DNA from: Microbispora bryophytorum
Lineage (GTDB): Bacteria; Actinomycetota; Actinomycetes; Streptosporangiales; Streptosporangiaceae
Assembly: GCF_006874465.1 (NCBI RefSeq)
Contig: NZ_VIRL01000001.1
Location: 434,001-498,000, forward strand
Reading direction: 5' to 3'
Length of the DNA stretch: 64,000 nt
Each line of letters opens with the position of its first letter. Position 1 is the first letter of the stretch. The position numbers and the translations under genes are program-made. This document shows, piece after piece, positions 27,301 to 34,736 of the stretch. The notes beneath the pieces were generated by a model. The model worked only from the letters and a program-made list of their open reading frames with translations. It was not told the DNA's origin and made no database searches.

Positions 27301-28377
27301 ACGCACGACGGGGTGCTGAAGGATGCGGGCCTCGTTGTCGAGGAGGTCCCGGTACATCGCCTCTTTGTGAGCGTGGAAAACCGCGAGCACCACACGCTCG
27401 TTGACCTTCCAGCCACGTGGAGAGACCGCACGCCGTACAGCCGACAACGTCCAGGAAAGGTTGTCTGTGTCCAACTCCGCCGGGTCGGGCCACGAGAGTC
27501 GCACCTCCGCCGCCTTCACGGCGAGGGCAGGGTTCATGATCGGCTCACTGTCCTCGACCGCGACAAGGTCATACGAGCCGTCTTCGGTTCGGTCGAGGCG
27601 TGCCGGGATCAAGACGATCGGCGCGGCGTTGAACTCCCCCACAGGATCGTCACGCCACTCCACGAAGCCCACGCCGAGGTACAGAACCCACAGACCGGTC
27701 TCGTTGAAGTGCTGAGTCGATGCCGCCGAGAGGCGCTTCAGCGAACGGTCGAGCTGAGCTTGAGTGCTCTTCTGGGTGACCAGGAGCGAGCCACGAGAAG
27801 ACGGCCGCTCGCCATCCTCGTCGATCCTGTCGAACGACAGGCCGCGTTCGAGCCCTCGGATCACCGATTCCGGAGAGGGCGCGATGATCTCAAGCGTGGC
27901 GGTCTGCAGGTGCTTGAAGTTGAGGAGCCTGTTGCGCCCGCTGAGGTCGAGCAACGAGTCCCGCCAGGACCTCACGACCCCGAGCAGGGCTTCTTCCGCG
28001 TCCTTTGGGGGGGAAATGGGCTCCGGCTCAGAGACTGCCTTTGGTTCGGGAGCGGCGACAGGCCCCGGCGGGGGCGGAACGACCACCGAGGTGTCCTCAT
28101 CCTGGGCGGGTTCTTGGGCCCCACCCGCGTCCCAGAGCTCTGGGCGGCGACCACCACGAGTCCGATCCAGCCACTCCTTGAATTGCGTAACCGTGAAGAC
28201 AGGCAGGCCAGCGATCTTGCTCTTGACCAGCCGAGGGTCGTCAGGACTGACCCACTGATCGATAACGACGTGGGTGACGCTGGCCGTGAGGCGTTCAGCG
28301 ACTTCGAGCCCGTAGCGCTCGGCTTGCTGACGCAGCTCGCGGATTTCGCTCCCCGAGCCGAGCATGAGAACGCGCAC
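21310..28377 (-). CDS. Giant BRCT/SF1 helicase with Vsr-like nuclease and DUF3320 domains, 2,355 aa
   Basis: GTG start with GGAAGG about 11 bases upstream. In order: BRCT-like domain (1-75, VLMLGSGSEIRELRQQAERY through FKEWLDRT); Pro/Glu linker; DUF4011 (about 130-300, SWRDSLLDLSGRNRLLNFKH); Walker A GPPGTGKSQTIANM (about 420); a long helical insert with three repeats of about 212 residues (about 780-1380); Walker B VIFDEASQVLPQDA (about 1724) and GDQNQLPPTSF; helicase motif NVAVTRARSRVEV (about 1970); a Vsr-like PD-(D/E)XK domain (about 2040-2110, IDIAVRHP and VIGVECDGGMYG); then DUF3320 (about 2180-2230). Such proteins occur in defence islands as self-contained helicase-nucleases. The insert makes it far longer than most. 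It is divergent from the MutL-Z1 pair. Confidence 0.85.
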   Translation of the reverse strand: MRVLMLGSGSEIRELRQQAERYGLEVAERLTASVTHVVIDQWVSPDDPRLVKSKIAGLPVFTVTQFKEWLDRTRGGRRPELWDAGGAQEPAQDEDTSVVVPPPPGPVAAPEPKAVSEPEPISPPKDAEEALLGVVRSWRDSLLDLSGRNRLLNFKHLQTATLEIIAPSPESVIRGLERGLSFDRIDEDGERPSSRGSLLVTQKSTQAQLDRSLKRLSAASTQHFNETGLWVLYLGVGFVEWRDDPVGEFNAAPIVLIPARLDRTEDGSYDLVAVEDSEPIMNPALAVKAAEVRLSWPDPAELDTDNLSWTLSAVRRAVSPRGWKVNERVVLAVFHAHKEAMYRDLLDNEARILQHPVVRAIALGPRAQTAGAEPAALAPMEDIDVVQPPEDTPLVLDADASQRQCVATAVDGRTFVMDGPPGTGKSQTIANMIAALLHQGRSVLFVSEKAAALDVVRNRLDQVGLGSFLLALHSEKTGRKQVAQELGRTLDERVKASRTMSEEDRHRVRSLRRRLSEYAEAINETRRPLDRTLHDVIGRLAELQAVPSLPVVGGGFVPGELTGHALVDILDAADALSRAWRPVIEGPDFVWRDLRGRANPLPAVDAALERLASLERCLAKHGKLANSLGLNDLASVERLLATLRLTRNRPDVPSGWLTATDLSGTITEIDRFAGALEEVRSLETAARQIAGDSWRDIPVDLVDEIPLHQASLDRLQPTGVLLSGLDSTSAKDLVKRFSDTMAMIAAHRDSLRGIATLYGVAVPTNAQQAISLCELTLLACSADKPEAAWLNSEERERARNAATSLSAALIELRGARDRAELNFTDRVLSADNLDDAVRWLEGPFRSDTRYLARLSTMSTYTDAMVTRLPQAIDWQRAHQAFWHVAEESFPSLGDYWSGESTDFDLIDQLMAVAERISSLAPRIVDPERFAAQVARGGTPHRGVIESARVLQSGLRELPRLAAMFGVRTPATLTEVVALCDLIAFANVPDKSRASWLDATSPLPTHDQVRALESVVHRLRGAREQATSSGFTDAVLATDGLPKVAERLATQKGVFSVLSSTHRADRRYVAELTAAGSWNSGLVELLPLALEWRRAQSAFDEAADANKDWLGEFWQEERTDFHAIIRAVETARKIRELIPNPADLGALARQVTLGSTPDPAAIRTGALISAHLKTLPQVTAVCGLPVPETLGEVVAFCSVMSYADAARKPEPAWLDDSKRAKARAAASASRAATARLAAARAAASDMFTSEILSATDLEEISERFDGAHARAKAYIAQFTRTGAWSMDLLDGLGQALAWKRAAAEFRTVEQRHAGSLGSFWAGEATDFDAISRGLDQADRIDERARDVFDSDALAVQVALGGNTNETVQPLATKIAADLEEWKRSLVPAPLKGPRLGLERLDFENAIEWYGEHISALNAVIELNEAVHGTDGSGDVDEARAKLTAVRAAVSAQSAFLGEAERHTALLGGLYAQVETDLDLVGRSLNWARQVREVTGSMTSVAAEAFSLSTDDPLLAAAYQSWNEAKSEVLGLFDDAKANRLAKTFVGGADAARETLLRMRSDADGPREWRAFTGARARLGAHGLSGIVDQMISSRVSSDRLSDMIERAVLSSWVDGVLENDERLEDVRGVDQDARIKDFRKLDHLLISTSHALVIDACNTRRPKPNVGEAATIAREAQKKTRHKPVRTLLAEAGHAIRALKPCLMMSPLTVSQFLPTDYTFDVVIFDEASQVLPQDAVNCVYRGKSLIVAGDQNQLPPTSFFTGSSGDESEDYDEDTPDAFESLLDLCKASGVIPSLPLQWHYRSRHESLIAFSNREFYENTMVTFPGPVEGGQNVGVSFVKVDGVYDRGKSATNRIEAAAVAERVIHHYETRPGLSLGVVAMSERQAEAIWEAVEEARLARPRLNKYFADDRLDGFFVKNLETVQGDERDVIIISIGYGPDHEGKLAMNFGPLNRQDGWRRLNVAVTRARSRVEVVASLRSSDIDEGENVSRRHLKRYLAYAEGDTGSIGRHQGDVSDPGLFGPFEEVVASTLEEWGYDVERRLGVAGYKIDIAVRHPERRENFVIGVECDGGMYGSARATRDRDRLRGEVLKRLSWRLHRVWSIDWLRDPEGTKERLRSAITDAMTNIEQPVKVRERSPFAGPVIRTVDARNYTPGRDWAVPYKMARLPSVDLYWDDTSQVGDMIYTIAQAEAPIHWDLVRQRLRDWWSARITASVDEALQQALRLLVRRKRVRQRDDFLYLPGMNVTLARTPSAGVTRKISHIAPEERQIVLVQLAMEAPGIEEQELFTETVRFFGGGRSSWISSELLADDLRVLKTRGALDGLTIRYSSDALLRAVRNREGSRSDKPTKTSIV

Positions 28378-28611
28378 CTATGCCGCTACCTTCCAAGATC
28401 ATCGGTCTGCGTGGCCTGTCATGAGCCGGAGCAGCTGATCATCGCTACCAGAATGATGGCAGTGCCGCGCCGGGCCCATGTGACTCGTGGCAAAGCAGTC
28501 ACGAGCAGGAGAATGGCCCTACATGTACGGATGGGTCAACTGCGATCACACTGGACGGCTTACGGCAAGTTGCCCTGGGCAAAGGCCGAGTCATACGAGA
28601 ATGGTGTGGCT

Positions 28612-30372
28612 ATGGCAGGCTCAAGCGACGAAGTGACCACGTGGCGCTTTAACACACCCCCCGGCTGGCCGGCGCCTCCAGCTGGATGGACGCCGCCTTC
28701 GGGTTGGAAGCCGGATCCCTCGTGGCCGAAGCCGCCCGAGGGGTGGTCTTTCTGGGTTCCAGAAGGCGCGGAACCACCCGCGCCGCCGCCAGTTCCGCGA
28801 GAGAGTGAGATCGAGTCGCCTCCTTTCACACCCCCGTCGGCACCAATGCCCCCACCCGTCCCCCATATCGAGACTCGGGGTGGGTGGCGAGAGGCCATCC
28901 CTGTCGTTGGATCTGTCGATCTGCCCCCGGATCCTCGCGCCTTGGAGAGTCTGGGGCGAAACCACTCCCTTGAGACAGCCCTCGCCGATCTCGTGGACAA
29001 CTCCATCGACGCTGGGGCTACCTATGTACTCATCCGTCTGGTTCGCCAGGATGGCTATCTCAGGACGCTCTACGTCGTCGACAACGGCAAGGGCATGACA
29101 CCCGAGACAGTTGACGCCGCCATGACGGTTGGCGGCCACCGGGAGTATGGCGACAGTGACCTGGGCAGGTTCGGCCTCGGGTTGAAAGCGGCTTCTTTCA
29201 GCCAAGCCGATGACTTCACCGTGCTGTCCCGAGCGGCCGGCCGACCCGCCGTGGGCCGCCGATGGCGCTTGCGGTCGGGACGCAGCGGATTTCAATGCGA
29301 CATCGTCTCGGAGGATTTCGCCACCGGCGAACTTCGCCGTGATTGGAACGTGCCCATGGGAGACAGCGGCACAGTGATCCGGTGGGATCACCTGACGTGC
29401 TTCCCCGCCACCAATGACTCCGAGCGTGTCGAGACCTTCGTCGCTCGTATGACCACAGATCTCTTCAACCATCTCGGCCTGGTCTTTCACCGGTTCTTGT
29501 CCGATGGGCGAATCCAGATCGCGCTCGACGTGACGGACGTGGAGCATCCCCTCCCTGGCGCGAGATTCACTGTTACACCGAAGAACCCGTTCGCGTACAG
29601 CCGACCGGGCCTCTCCGGTTATCCCAAGGAGCTGCGTGCGAGCCTGGCTGGCCGCGAGCTTCGTTTGGTCTGCCATGTCTGGCCTCCGCGATCCACTTCT
29701 CCGGAGTTCCGGCTTCCGGGAGGTGCCGCGTCCCGCCAAGGGTTGTACTTCTACCGCCGTGATCGTCTACTGCAGGCGGGCGGCGGATGGGGCGGCCTCC
29801 AGGGGGTGGAAGATCGCCTACAGCTTGCCCGGGTAGAGGTGGATATCGACGATGACATCGCGGGGCTCTTCCGGATGAACCCCGAGAAGTCGAAGGTGGT
29901 CGTTGGACCTGAGTTCGGCGCCCTCGTGGACTACGCCGAAGCGGAGGATAGAACGACGTTCGCCGCGTACCTCAAAGCGGCGGAGGAGCGCTTCAAGGAG
30001 TCTCGACAGCGCAAACGCCAGCGCAAGAAGATGCTCCCCTTGGGAGACGGCTTCTCGGACGCGATACGCGACGCTGTGGCCGCTGAGATCCCCACCCTTC
30101 CCGGCCGCCCTCCGATACACCTCCGTTGGCGGGCCATGGACGGGGACGAGTTCTTCGACATCGACCGGCATCAGCAGACCCTTTGGCTCAACGAGCGTTA
30201 CAGGAGGGCGCAGGGTGACACGCCGTTACTCAAGGCGCTGCTCTATCTCCTGATGGAGGACGCCTTCCAGGGGGAACACCTTGGTCCTCGCGACCGGGAC
30301 AATATCGACCTCTGGCAGGCCATCCTCACAGCGGCCGTGACAGATGAGACACTACCGGGAGGTACGGCGTGA
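28612..30372 (+). CDS. MutL-like GHKL ATPase with Pro-Trp-rich N-terminus
   Basis: 586 residues from ATG 28612 (GTG 28606 is also possible). Residues 10-75 are repeats such as PPGWPAPPAGWTPPSGW and proline runs, a flexible or SH3-like ligand tail. The GHKL core follows: ALADLVDNSIDAGA (about 126, Asp where MutL has the catalytic Glu, as in many HATPase_c_3 proteins), VVDNGKGM (about 157) and GRFGLGLKAAS (about 187). There is no MutL endonuclease motif. The GTGA overlap with the Z1 gene shows they act together. MutL/MORC-like ATPases next to Z1 proteins are a described restriction-like neighbourhood. Confidence 0.8.
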   Translation: MAGSSDEVTTWRFNTPPGWPAPPAGWTPPSGWKPDPSWPKPPEGWSFWVPEGAEPPAPPPVPRESEIESPPFTPPSAPMPPPVPHIETRGGWREAIPVVGSVDLPPDPRALESLGRNHSLETALADLVDNSIDAGATYVLIRLVRQDGYLRTLYVVDNGKGMTPETVDAAMTVGGHREYGDSDLGRFGLGLKAASFSQADDFTVLSRAAGRPAVGRRWRLRSGRSGFQCDIVSEDFATGELRRDWNVPMGDSGTVIRWDHLTCFPATNDSERVETFVARMTTDLFNHLGLVFHRFLSDGRIQIALDVTDVEHPLPGARFTVTPKNPFAYSRPGLSGYPKELRASLAGRELRLVCHVWPPRSTSPEFRLPGGAASRQGLYFYRRDRLLQAGGGWGGLQGVEDRLQLARVEVDIDDDIAGLFRMNPEKSKVVVGPEFGALVDYAEAEDRTTFAAYLKAAEERFKESRQRKRQRKKMLPLGDGFSDAIRDAVAAEIPTLPGRPPIHLRWRAMDGDEFFDIDRHQQTLWLNERYRRAQGDTPLLKALLYLLMEDAFQGEHLGPRDRDNIDLWQAILTAAVTDETLPGGTA

Positions 30373-33317
30373 GCGCGGAACTGAAGGACGCCTACGTGGA
30401 TGCCCTCTCCGCGATGATCCGGCGGGGACCGCGCGATTTGCACGCTATGGCGAACGGGGTCGACCCAGGTGTGGCCGCCACCGACGTGGCGCTCCGCGAG
30501 CTCCTGAAGGCCGCCGATCGCGACGACGCGCTTTTCGATGAGTTCCAGGTACGGCTGGCGACTTGGGACAAGCACGAGACCGCCGACTGGACTGAGGGAA
30601 CCAAACCCAGCACGAACGAGCGCCGTGACGTCATCATCCGGCGACTGACGGTCGACGACGCCACGGCCGGCCTTCTCCTGGATCTGTTTCCCGTCGCCGG
30701 CGGCGCCAGCCCCATCGTCATCGCGCCAGAGTGGGACGAGTGGTACACCGACGAGATTCGGAGGCGCCGGAACTTCTATTGGATCCACTACGCCCATCAC
30801 CTCCGGGAGAAGGGTTGGGACGCGGACGCGGTCAGTTCACTGGACGTCGCCACAGATCGGGTCGTCGAGCGCCTGTCGGATCCCACCCGCCCGGAGATCT
30901 ACTCTTCTCGTGGCCTGGTGGTCGGATACGTCCAGAGCGGCAAGACCGCCAACTTCACTGGCGTCATCGCCAAAGCCATCGATGTCGGATACCGACTGGT
31001 GATCGTCCTCACTGGCACGACGAACATGCTGCGGGAGCAGACTCAGCGACGCCTCGACATGGAACTGGTGGGCGTCGAGAACATCCTCCGCGGCATCGAT
31101 CCGAACAATATCGAGGCGATGGACAAGATCGACTACCGCGACGACGATGACTGGCGAGACGGGAAGTTCGTCAGGCATGGTCTGTTGCCTTCCGACGCCG
31201 GACGGCCCGACATCCACCGGCTCACCACTCGTGCGAAGGACTACAAGAGCCTTCACCAGGGAATCGCGGCGCTGGATGTCGATCGTCGTGAGCGGCACCG
31301 CCCCTTCTACGACCCGGCGAACCTCTTCAACAGCGACGCGCGCCTCGTGGTTCTGAAGAAGAACTCAACGGTCATGAAGAAGCTCGTGGCCGATCTCAAA
31401 ATGATCACAACGCAACTCGAAGAGATACCGACTCTGATCATTGACGATGAATCGGATCAGGCCTCAGTGAACACGAGCAACCCGAAGAAGTGGAAGGAGG
31501 AACAGAAGGAGCGAACGGCGATCAACCGACTGATCTCCGAACTCCTATCGATGCTCCCCAGAGCTCAGTACGTGGGGTACACGGCCACACCCTTCGCGAA
31601 CGTATTCGTGGACCCCACCGACGCGCAAGATATCTTCCCAAAGGACTTCCTGATCTCCCTGCGGCGACCGCCCGGCTACATGGGCGCCCGGGACTTTCAC
31701 GACTTCGACGATGGCGAAGTCGAAGGAACCCACTCTTCCGAAGAGGCCCATGTTCGTTACCTGGACCCCGATGAGTCCCAGGAGCACGAACTGCGCGACG
31801 CGTTGGACATGTTCGTGCTCACCGGCGCACTGAAGCTCTACCGGCAGGAACGCGGCTATGGCCGCTTCAGGCATCACACGATGCTTGTCCACGAGGCTAT
31901 GCAGCGGGCGCAACACAGCGAGTCCGCGAGACAACTCCGACAGCTATGGGATTCCGCAGGGTACTTCTCTCCTCGGGGGCTGGAGCGCCTCCGATCGCTC
32001 TACGAAAATGATGTCCGCCGAGTTTCGACCACGCTGGGCCAGGCCGAAGCGACACCCGAGTTCGATCAGGTAGCTCGATATGTGGGCACCGCCGTACGCC
32101 TTATCGCACCCCACGGGGATCCCGTGATCATCGTCAACAGCGACAAGGACACCGAACGGGAAGAACTGGACTTCGACCACAACGCGGTCTGGCGAGTCCT
32201 GGTGGGCGGAAACAAGCTCGCCCGAGGTTTCACAGTCGAGGGCCTCACGGTCTCCTATTACCGCCGGGGCACGAAGCAGGCTGACACCCTGATGCAGATG
32301 GGACGCTGGTTCGGCTTCCGGAAGGGCTACCAGGACCTCGTCCGGCTGTTCATCACGGAAGAACTGCATGAGGCCTTCGAGGGGATCGTCCTCGACGAGG
32401 AACTCTTCCGTGACGAGCTCCGCCGCTACGCGGACCTTGTCGATGGACGCCCGCAGATCACCCCGGCTCAGATACCACCGCTTGTCCACCAACACCTGCC
32501 GTGGATCAAGCCGACGTCCGCGAGCAAGATGTACAACGCGGAGCTCGTACTTCGACGCTCCCCCGGGGCCCCAATCGAGCCCCGCGCCTACCCCAGCAAG
32601 TCCGAGCGCATCGCCGCCAACGCCGAGGTTTGGCGACCCTTGGTCGCCGCGATCGATCGGCGTGTCCGGTTCGGCGGGGACGGCACTCCCTCGTTCGAGG
32701 CCGACGTCGCCGTGGTCACCCACGAGGAGCTTCTGGACGCACTCAGGCGCCTCGAGTGGGCGGCAAGCGATGTCTTCATTCCCGACCTCTCCTGGCTCGT
32801 TGAGCTTCGCGAGACCGGGAAGGTCAAGGACTGGGTTCTGATCTTCCCGCGGCACGTGCGGGCAGGCGAGGCGAAGGCCCGAATCTTCGGCAGCGAGCCG
32901 ATGAGCCTGTTCCGACGAAAGAGGATCCGTACGGACTACTTCAGCGCGATCAGCGAGTCCAGGCACCGCACGGTGGCGGCCGCGATCTCGAAGTGCGAGT
33001 CGCCGGCGGGTGACGAGACCGCTCGTGGCTTGAGGGGTCCACAACGAGGTGCCGCCATCATCTACCCCGTCGTGGAGAAGGATTACGTCGCGGGAGACCC
33101 GAGTAATGGGATCGACCCAAGAAACCTGACCTTCGCGTTCCGTCTCCTCGCGCCCGAGTCCGCTACATCGGACGACCGCAAGCTGATCGCCTTTCGGACA
33201 AAGGTCAACTCGAAGCCCGAGCAAGCCATTGTCGATGCCCATGACGAAGCACCTTGGGTCGGTGGAGACTCAATGAGAGGATCGAGTCGGGGCACGTCCG
33301 TCCCCCTATCCCCCTGA
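30369..33317 (+). CDS. Z1-domain SF2 helicase-like protein
   Basis: 982 residues with GTG start inside the stop of the MutL-like gene. Helicase motifs: GYVQSGKTANF (Walker A, about 187), LIIDDESDQAS (DExx, about 358), GYTATPFANVF (motif III region, about 403), NKLARGFTVEGL (about 614) and MQMGRWFGFR (motif VI, about 645). These are the signatures of the Z1 family found with MutL/MORC-like ATPases. It probably loads or translocates on DNA for its partner. The AIPR or DUF-type genes often found downstream in such operons are absent. The next DNA is an IS3 remnant. Confidence 0.87.
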   Translation: MSAELKDAYVDALSAMIRRGPRDLHAMANGVDPGVAATDVALRELLKAADRDDALFDEFQVRLATWDKHETADWTEGTKPSTNERRDVIIRRLTVDDATAGLLLDLFPVAGGASPIVIAPEWDEWYTDEIRRRRNFYWIHYAHHLREKGWDADAVSSLDVATDRVVERLSDPTRPEIYSSRGLVVGYVQSGKTANFTGVIAKAIDVGYRLVIVLTGTTNMLREQTQRRLDMELVGVENILRGIDPNNIEAMDKIDYRDDDDWRDGKFVRHGLLPSDAGRPDIHRLTTRAKDYKSLHQGIAALDVDRRERHRPFYDPANLFNSDARLVVLKKNSTVMKKLVADLKMITTQLEEIPTLIIDDESDQASVNTSNPKKWKEEQKERTAINRLISELLSMLPRAQYVGYTATPFANVFVDPTDAQDIFPKDFLISLRRPPGYMGARDFHDFDDGEVEGTHSSEEAHVRYLDPDESQEHELRDALDMFVLTGALKLYRQERGYGRFRHHTMLVHEAMQRAQHSESARQLRQLWDSAGYFSPRGLERLRSLYENDVRRVSTTLGQAEATPEFDQVARYVGTAVRLIAPHGDPVIIVNSDKDTEREELDFDHNAVWRVLVGGNKLARGFTVEGLTVSYYRRGTKQADTLMQMGRWFGFRKGYQDLVRLFITEELHEAFEGIVLDEELFRDELRRYADLVDGRPQITPAQIPPLVHQHLPWIKPTSASKMYNAELVLRRSPGAPIEPRAYPSKSERIAANAEVWRPLVAAIDRRVRFGGDGTPSFEADVAVVTHEELLDALRRLEWAASDVFIPDLSWLVELRETGKVKDWVLIFPRHVRAGEAKARIFGSEPMSLFRRKRIRTDYFSAISESRHRTVAAAISKCESPAGDETARGLRGPQRGAAIIYPVVEKDYVAGDPSNGIDPRNLTFAFRLLAPESATSDDRKLIAFRTKVNSKPEQAIVDAHDEAPWVGGDSMRGSSRGTSVPLSP

Positions 33318-33369
33318 GCAGGCACGCAATCCACATGGTCGCTGCGATCCGCCCCTACTATCCGACGGA

Positions 33370-33610
33370 GCTGGCGATGATGAAGGCGGTCGCGTCCCAA
33401 CTGAGCATTGGCTCGGCTGAGACCGCGACGCCTTCGGGGTCAGGCAGCCGGCTGTTGCAGGTGTCCCGGTCGGGCTTCTACCGGCCGATCAACGCCGAGC
33501 CTGGGGCCGCCCAGGTCACGGCCGACGCCCGGGCTGGCCGTGCGGGCCAGGCACATCCACGCTGAGTGGGGGGCACCTACGGCAGTCCAGCCCTGTTTGC
33601 GGCCGAATAC
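33370..33610 (+). pseudogene. IS3-family transposase (OrfB) remnant
   Basis: A fragment reads RLLQVSRSGFYRP and, after a frame change, VRARHIHAEWG and then TYG, the start of an IS3 OrfB integrase (normally LLxVSRSGFYxW ... IHAEWGGTYGSPR). Frames are broken several times and the DDE core is missing. It marks old insertion or deletion just downstream of the Z1 gene. The rest of 33318-33870 shows nothing I can assign. Confidence 0.6.
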
Positions 33611-33870
33611 CAGGCTAGCTTCGCCCACCTCCCGATGGCCAACGCGCCCGTCCGTTGGTCGGTCTCTGGGTAACCGACAGCTTCACCGCCCATAGGTGTG
33701 CTCCCCAGGGAGATTGGTGACGCGGATGATAGGTGGCTGGCCTTTCAACGAAGCAGCCCCTGCACGGCACTGGACCGACTGCTGGCCCCGACATGCGTCT
33801 CTTGCGCAGCCTTGGGAAGGAGGGCCATCGGTGCACGTATTGTGCATTATGGCCCCTCCATTCATTGGGA

Positions 33871-33899
33871 TTGACCTGGGAGTCTTGCCGGGATACATT
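33871..33899 (+). promoter_or_regulatory. Sigma-70-type promoter TTGACC-N17-TACATT
   Basis: The -35 at 33871-33876, 17-base spacer and -10 at 33894-33899 are close to consensus. They predict a start near 33906, 28 bases before the first gene of the 33934-37248 operon. Confidence 0.65.
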
Positions 33900-33933
33900 G
33901 AAGCCAATTTTGTGATCTCACGGGAGGGCCTCC

Positions 33934-34158
33934 ATGCGGCTCGAAATGCTCTATAAAGACCAGGGCTCGGGCGGCAACGGCTGCCCAGCTATCTATTTGG
34001 CCGAGAATGGGCAAATCGTGGTTCAGGGGCCAGCGGTCGACCGGGACACCTTCTCCAACCTCGTCAACGTTCTGCCGGGCGAGATCGCCCTACAGATTGC
34101 GCCTGAGGTGCTTTTGGGCGCCGTCGACAGGCTTCATGCCAAGAACGAGGCGCGCTGA
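33934..34158 (+). CDS. Small protein paired with DUF6879, 74 aa
   Basis: ATG preceded by GGGAGG at the right distance and a near-consensus promoter. The sequence MRLEMLYKDQGSGGNGCPAI ... VVQGPAVDRDTFSNLVNVLP belongs to a small protein commonly seen just before DUF6879 genes in actinobacteria. Function unknown. It abuts the next gene (stop TGA immediately followed by GTG), so the two are coupled. Confidence 0.65.
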   Translation: MRLEMLYKDQGSGGNGCPAIYLAENGQIVVQGPAVDRDTFSNLVNVLPGEIALQIAPEVLLGAVDRLHAKNEAR

Positions 34159-34716
34159 GTGGGGCGAATGTTTCGCTCTCTCGACGACGCGGAGTTCAAC
34201 CGCTTCTTCACCGAGTTCCGCTTCACTGCTTACCGTCTGGAGTCGCTGCAGCGTTACGACGTCTCCTACGAGAAGGCGGAGTTCGATCTCTTCCTAAGCG
34301 GCCAGCAGCGCGGTGAGTTCCCCGGGATCGCCCAGTGGATCGATGGAACGGTCAGGCCCGCGCGAGATTCCGGGAAGCTCCTGCACCGGGTCCACGTGGT
34401 GGAGGAACCCCTGTCCGATTACGTGCGGTTCGAGTGCGCCTGGGCATATGCGCACACCGTGCCAGCGGGTGAGGACGTGCGACTCATCCCAGTCCCGTCC
34501 GGGGAATGGCCCGAGGGACTCCCTCGCTATGACTACTGGCTCTTCGACTCGTCCAGCCTCATCACCATGCACTATAAAGAGGATGGTTCATTTGAGGCAG
34601 CGGAGATTGTGGACGACCCGCAGAGCATCGTTCAGGCCAATTTCTGGAGAGATATGGCAGTGAGCCAGTCTATCCCATTCACTGCCTTTGAAGAGAAATA
34701 CGACGGCATATTTTAG
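34159..34716 (+). CDS. DUF6879 family protein
   Basis: 185 residues with GTG start right after the upstream stop. Conserved family features: FRFTAYRLESLQRYDVSYEK, HVVEEPLSDYVRFECAWAY, DYWLFDSSSLITMHYKEDG and a C-terminal PF segment. These proteins are abundant in filamentous actinomycetes, often beside XRE regulators and small partners, and no biochemical role is known to me. It lies 20 bases before the NLR gene on the same strand and shares its promoter, so it may belong to the same signalling locus. Confidence 0.75.
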   Translation: MGRMFRSLDDAEFNRFFTEFRFTAYRLESLQRYDVSYEKAEFDLFLSGQQRGEFPGIAQWIDGTVRPARDSGKLLHRVHVVEEPLSDYVRFECAWAYAHTVPAGEDVRLIPVPSGEWPEGLPRYDYWLFDSSSLITMHYKEDGSFEAAEIVDDPQSIVQANFWRDMAVSQSIPFTAFEEKYDGIF

Positions 34717-34736
34717 TCTGCGGCGAGCTGACGGAA

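Noticed and set aside
27313-28611. Upstream extension of the MutL-like frame across the start of the giant helicase
   Set aside because: The extension overlaps the BRCT and helicase coding sequence on the other strand, has no recognisable domain, and the GHKL protein is complete from 28612.
11232-33317. Named systems BREX, DISARM or Dnd
   Set aside because: No BrxC/PglZ, no DrmA/DrmB pair and no Dnd genes are visible. Only helicase and methyltransferase functions are shared in general terms.
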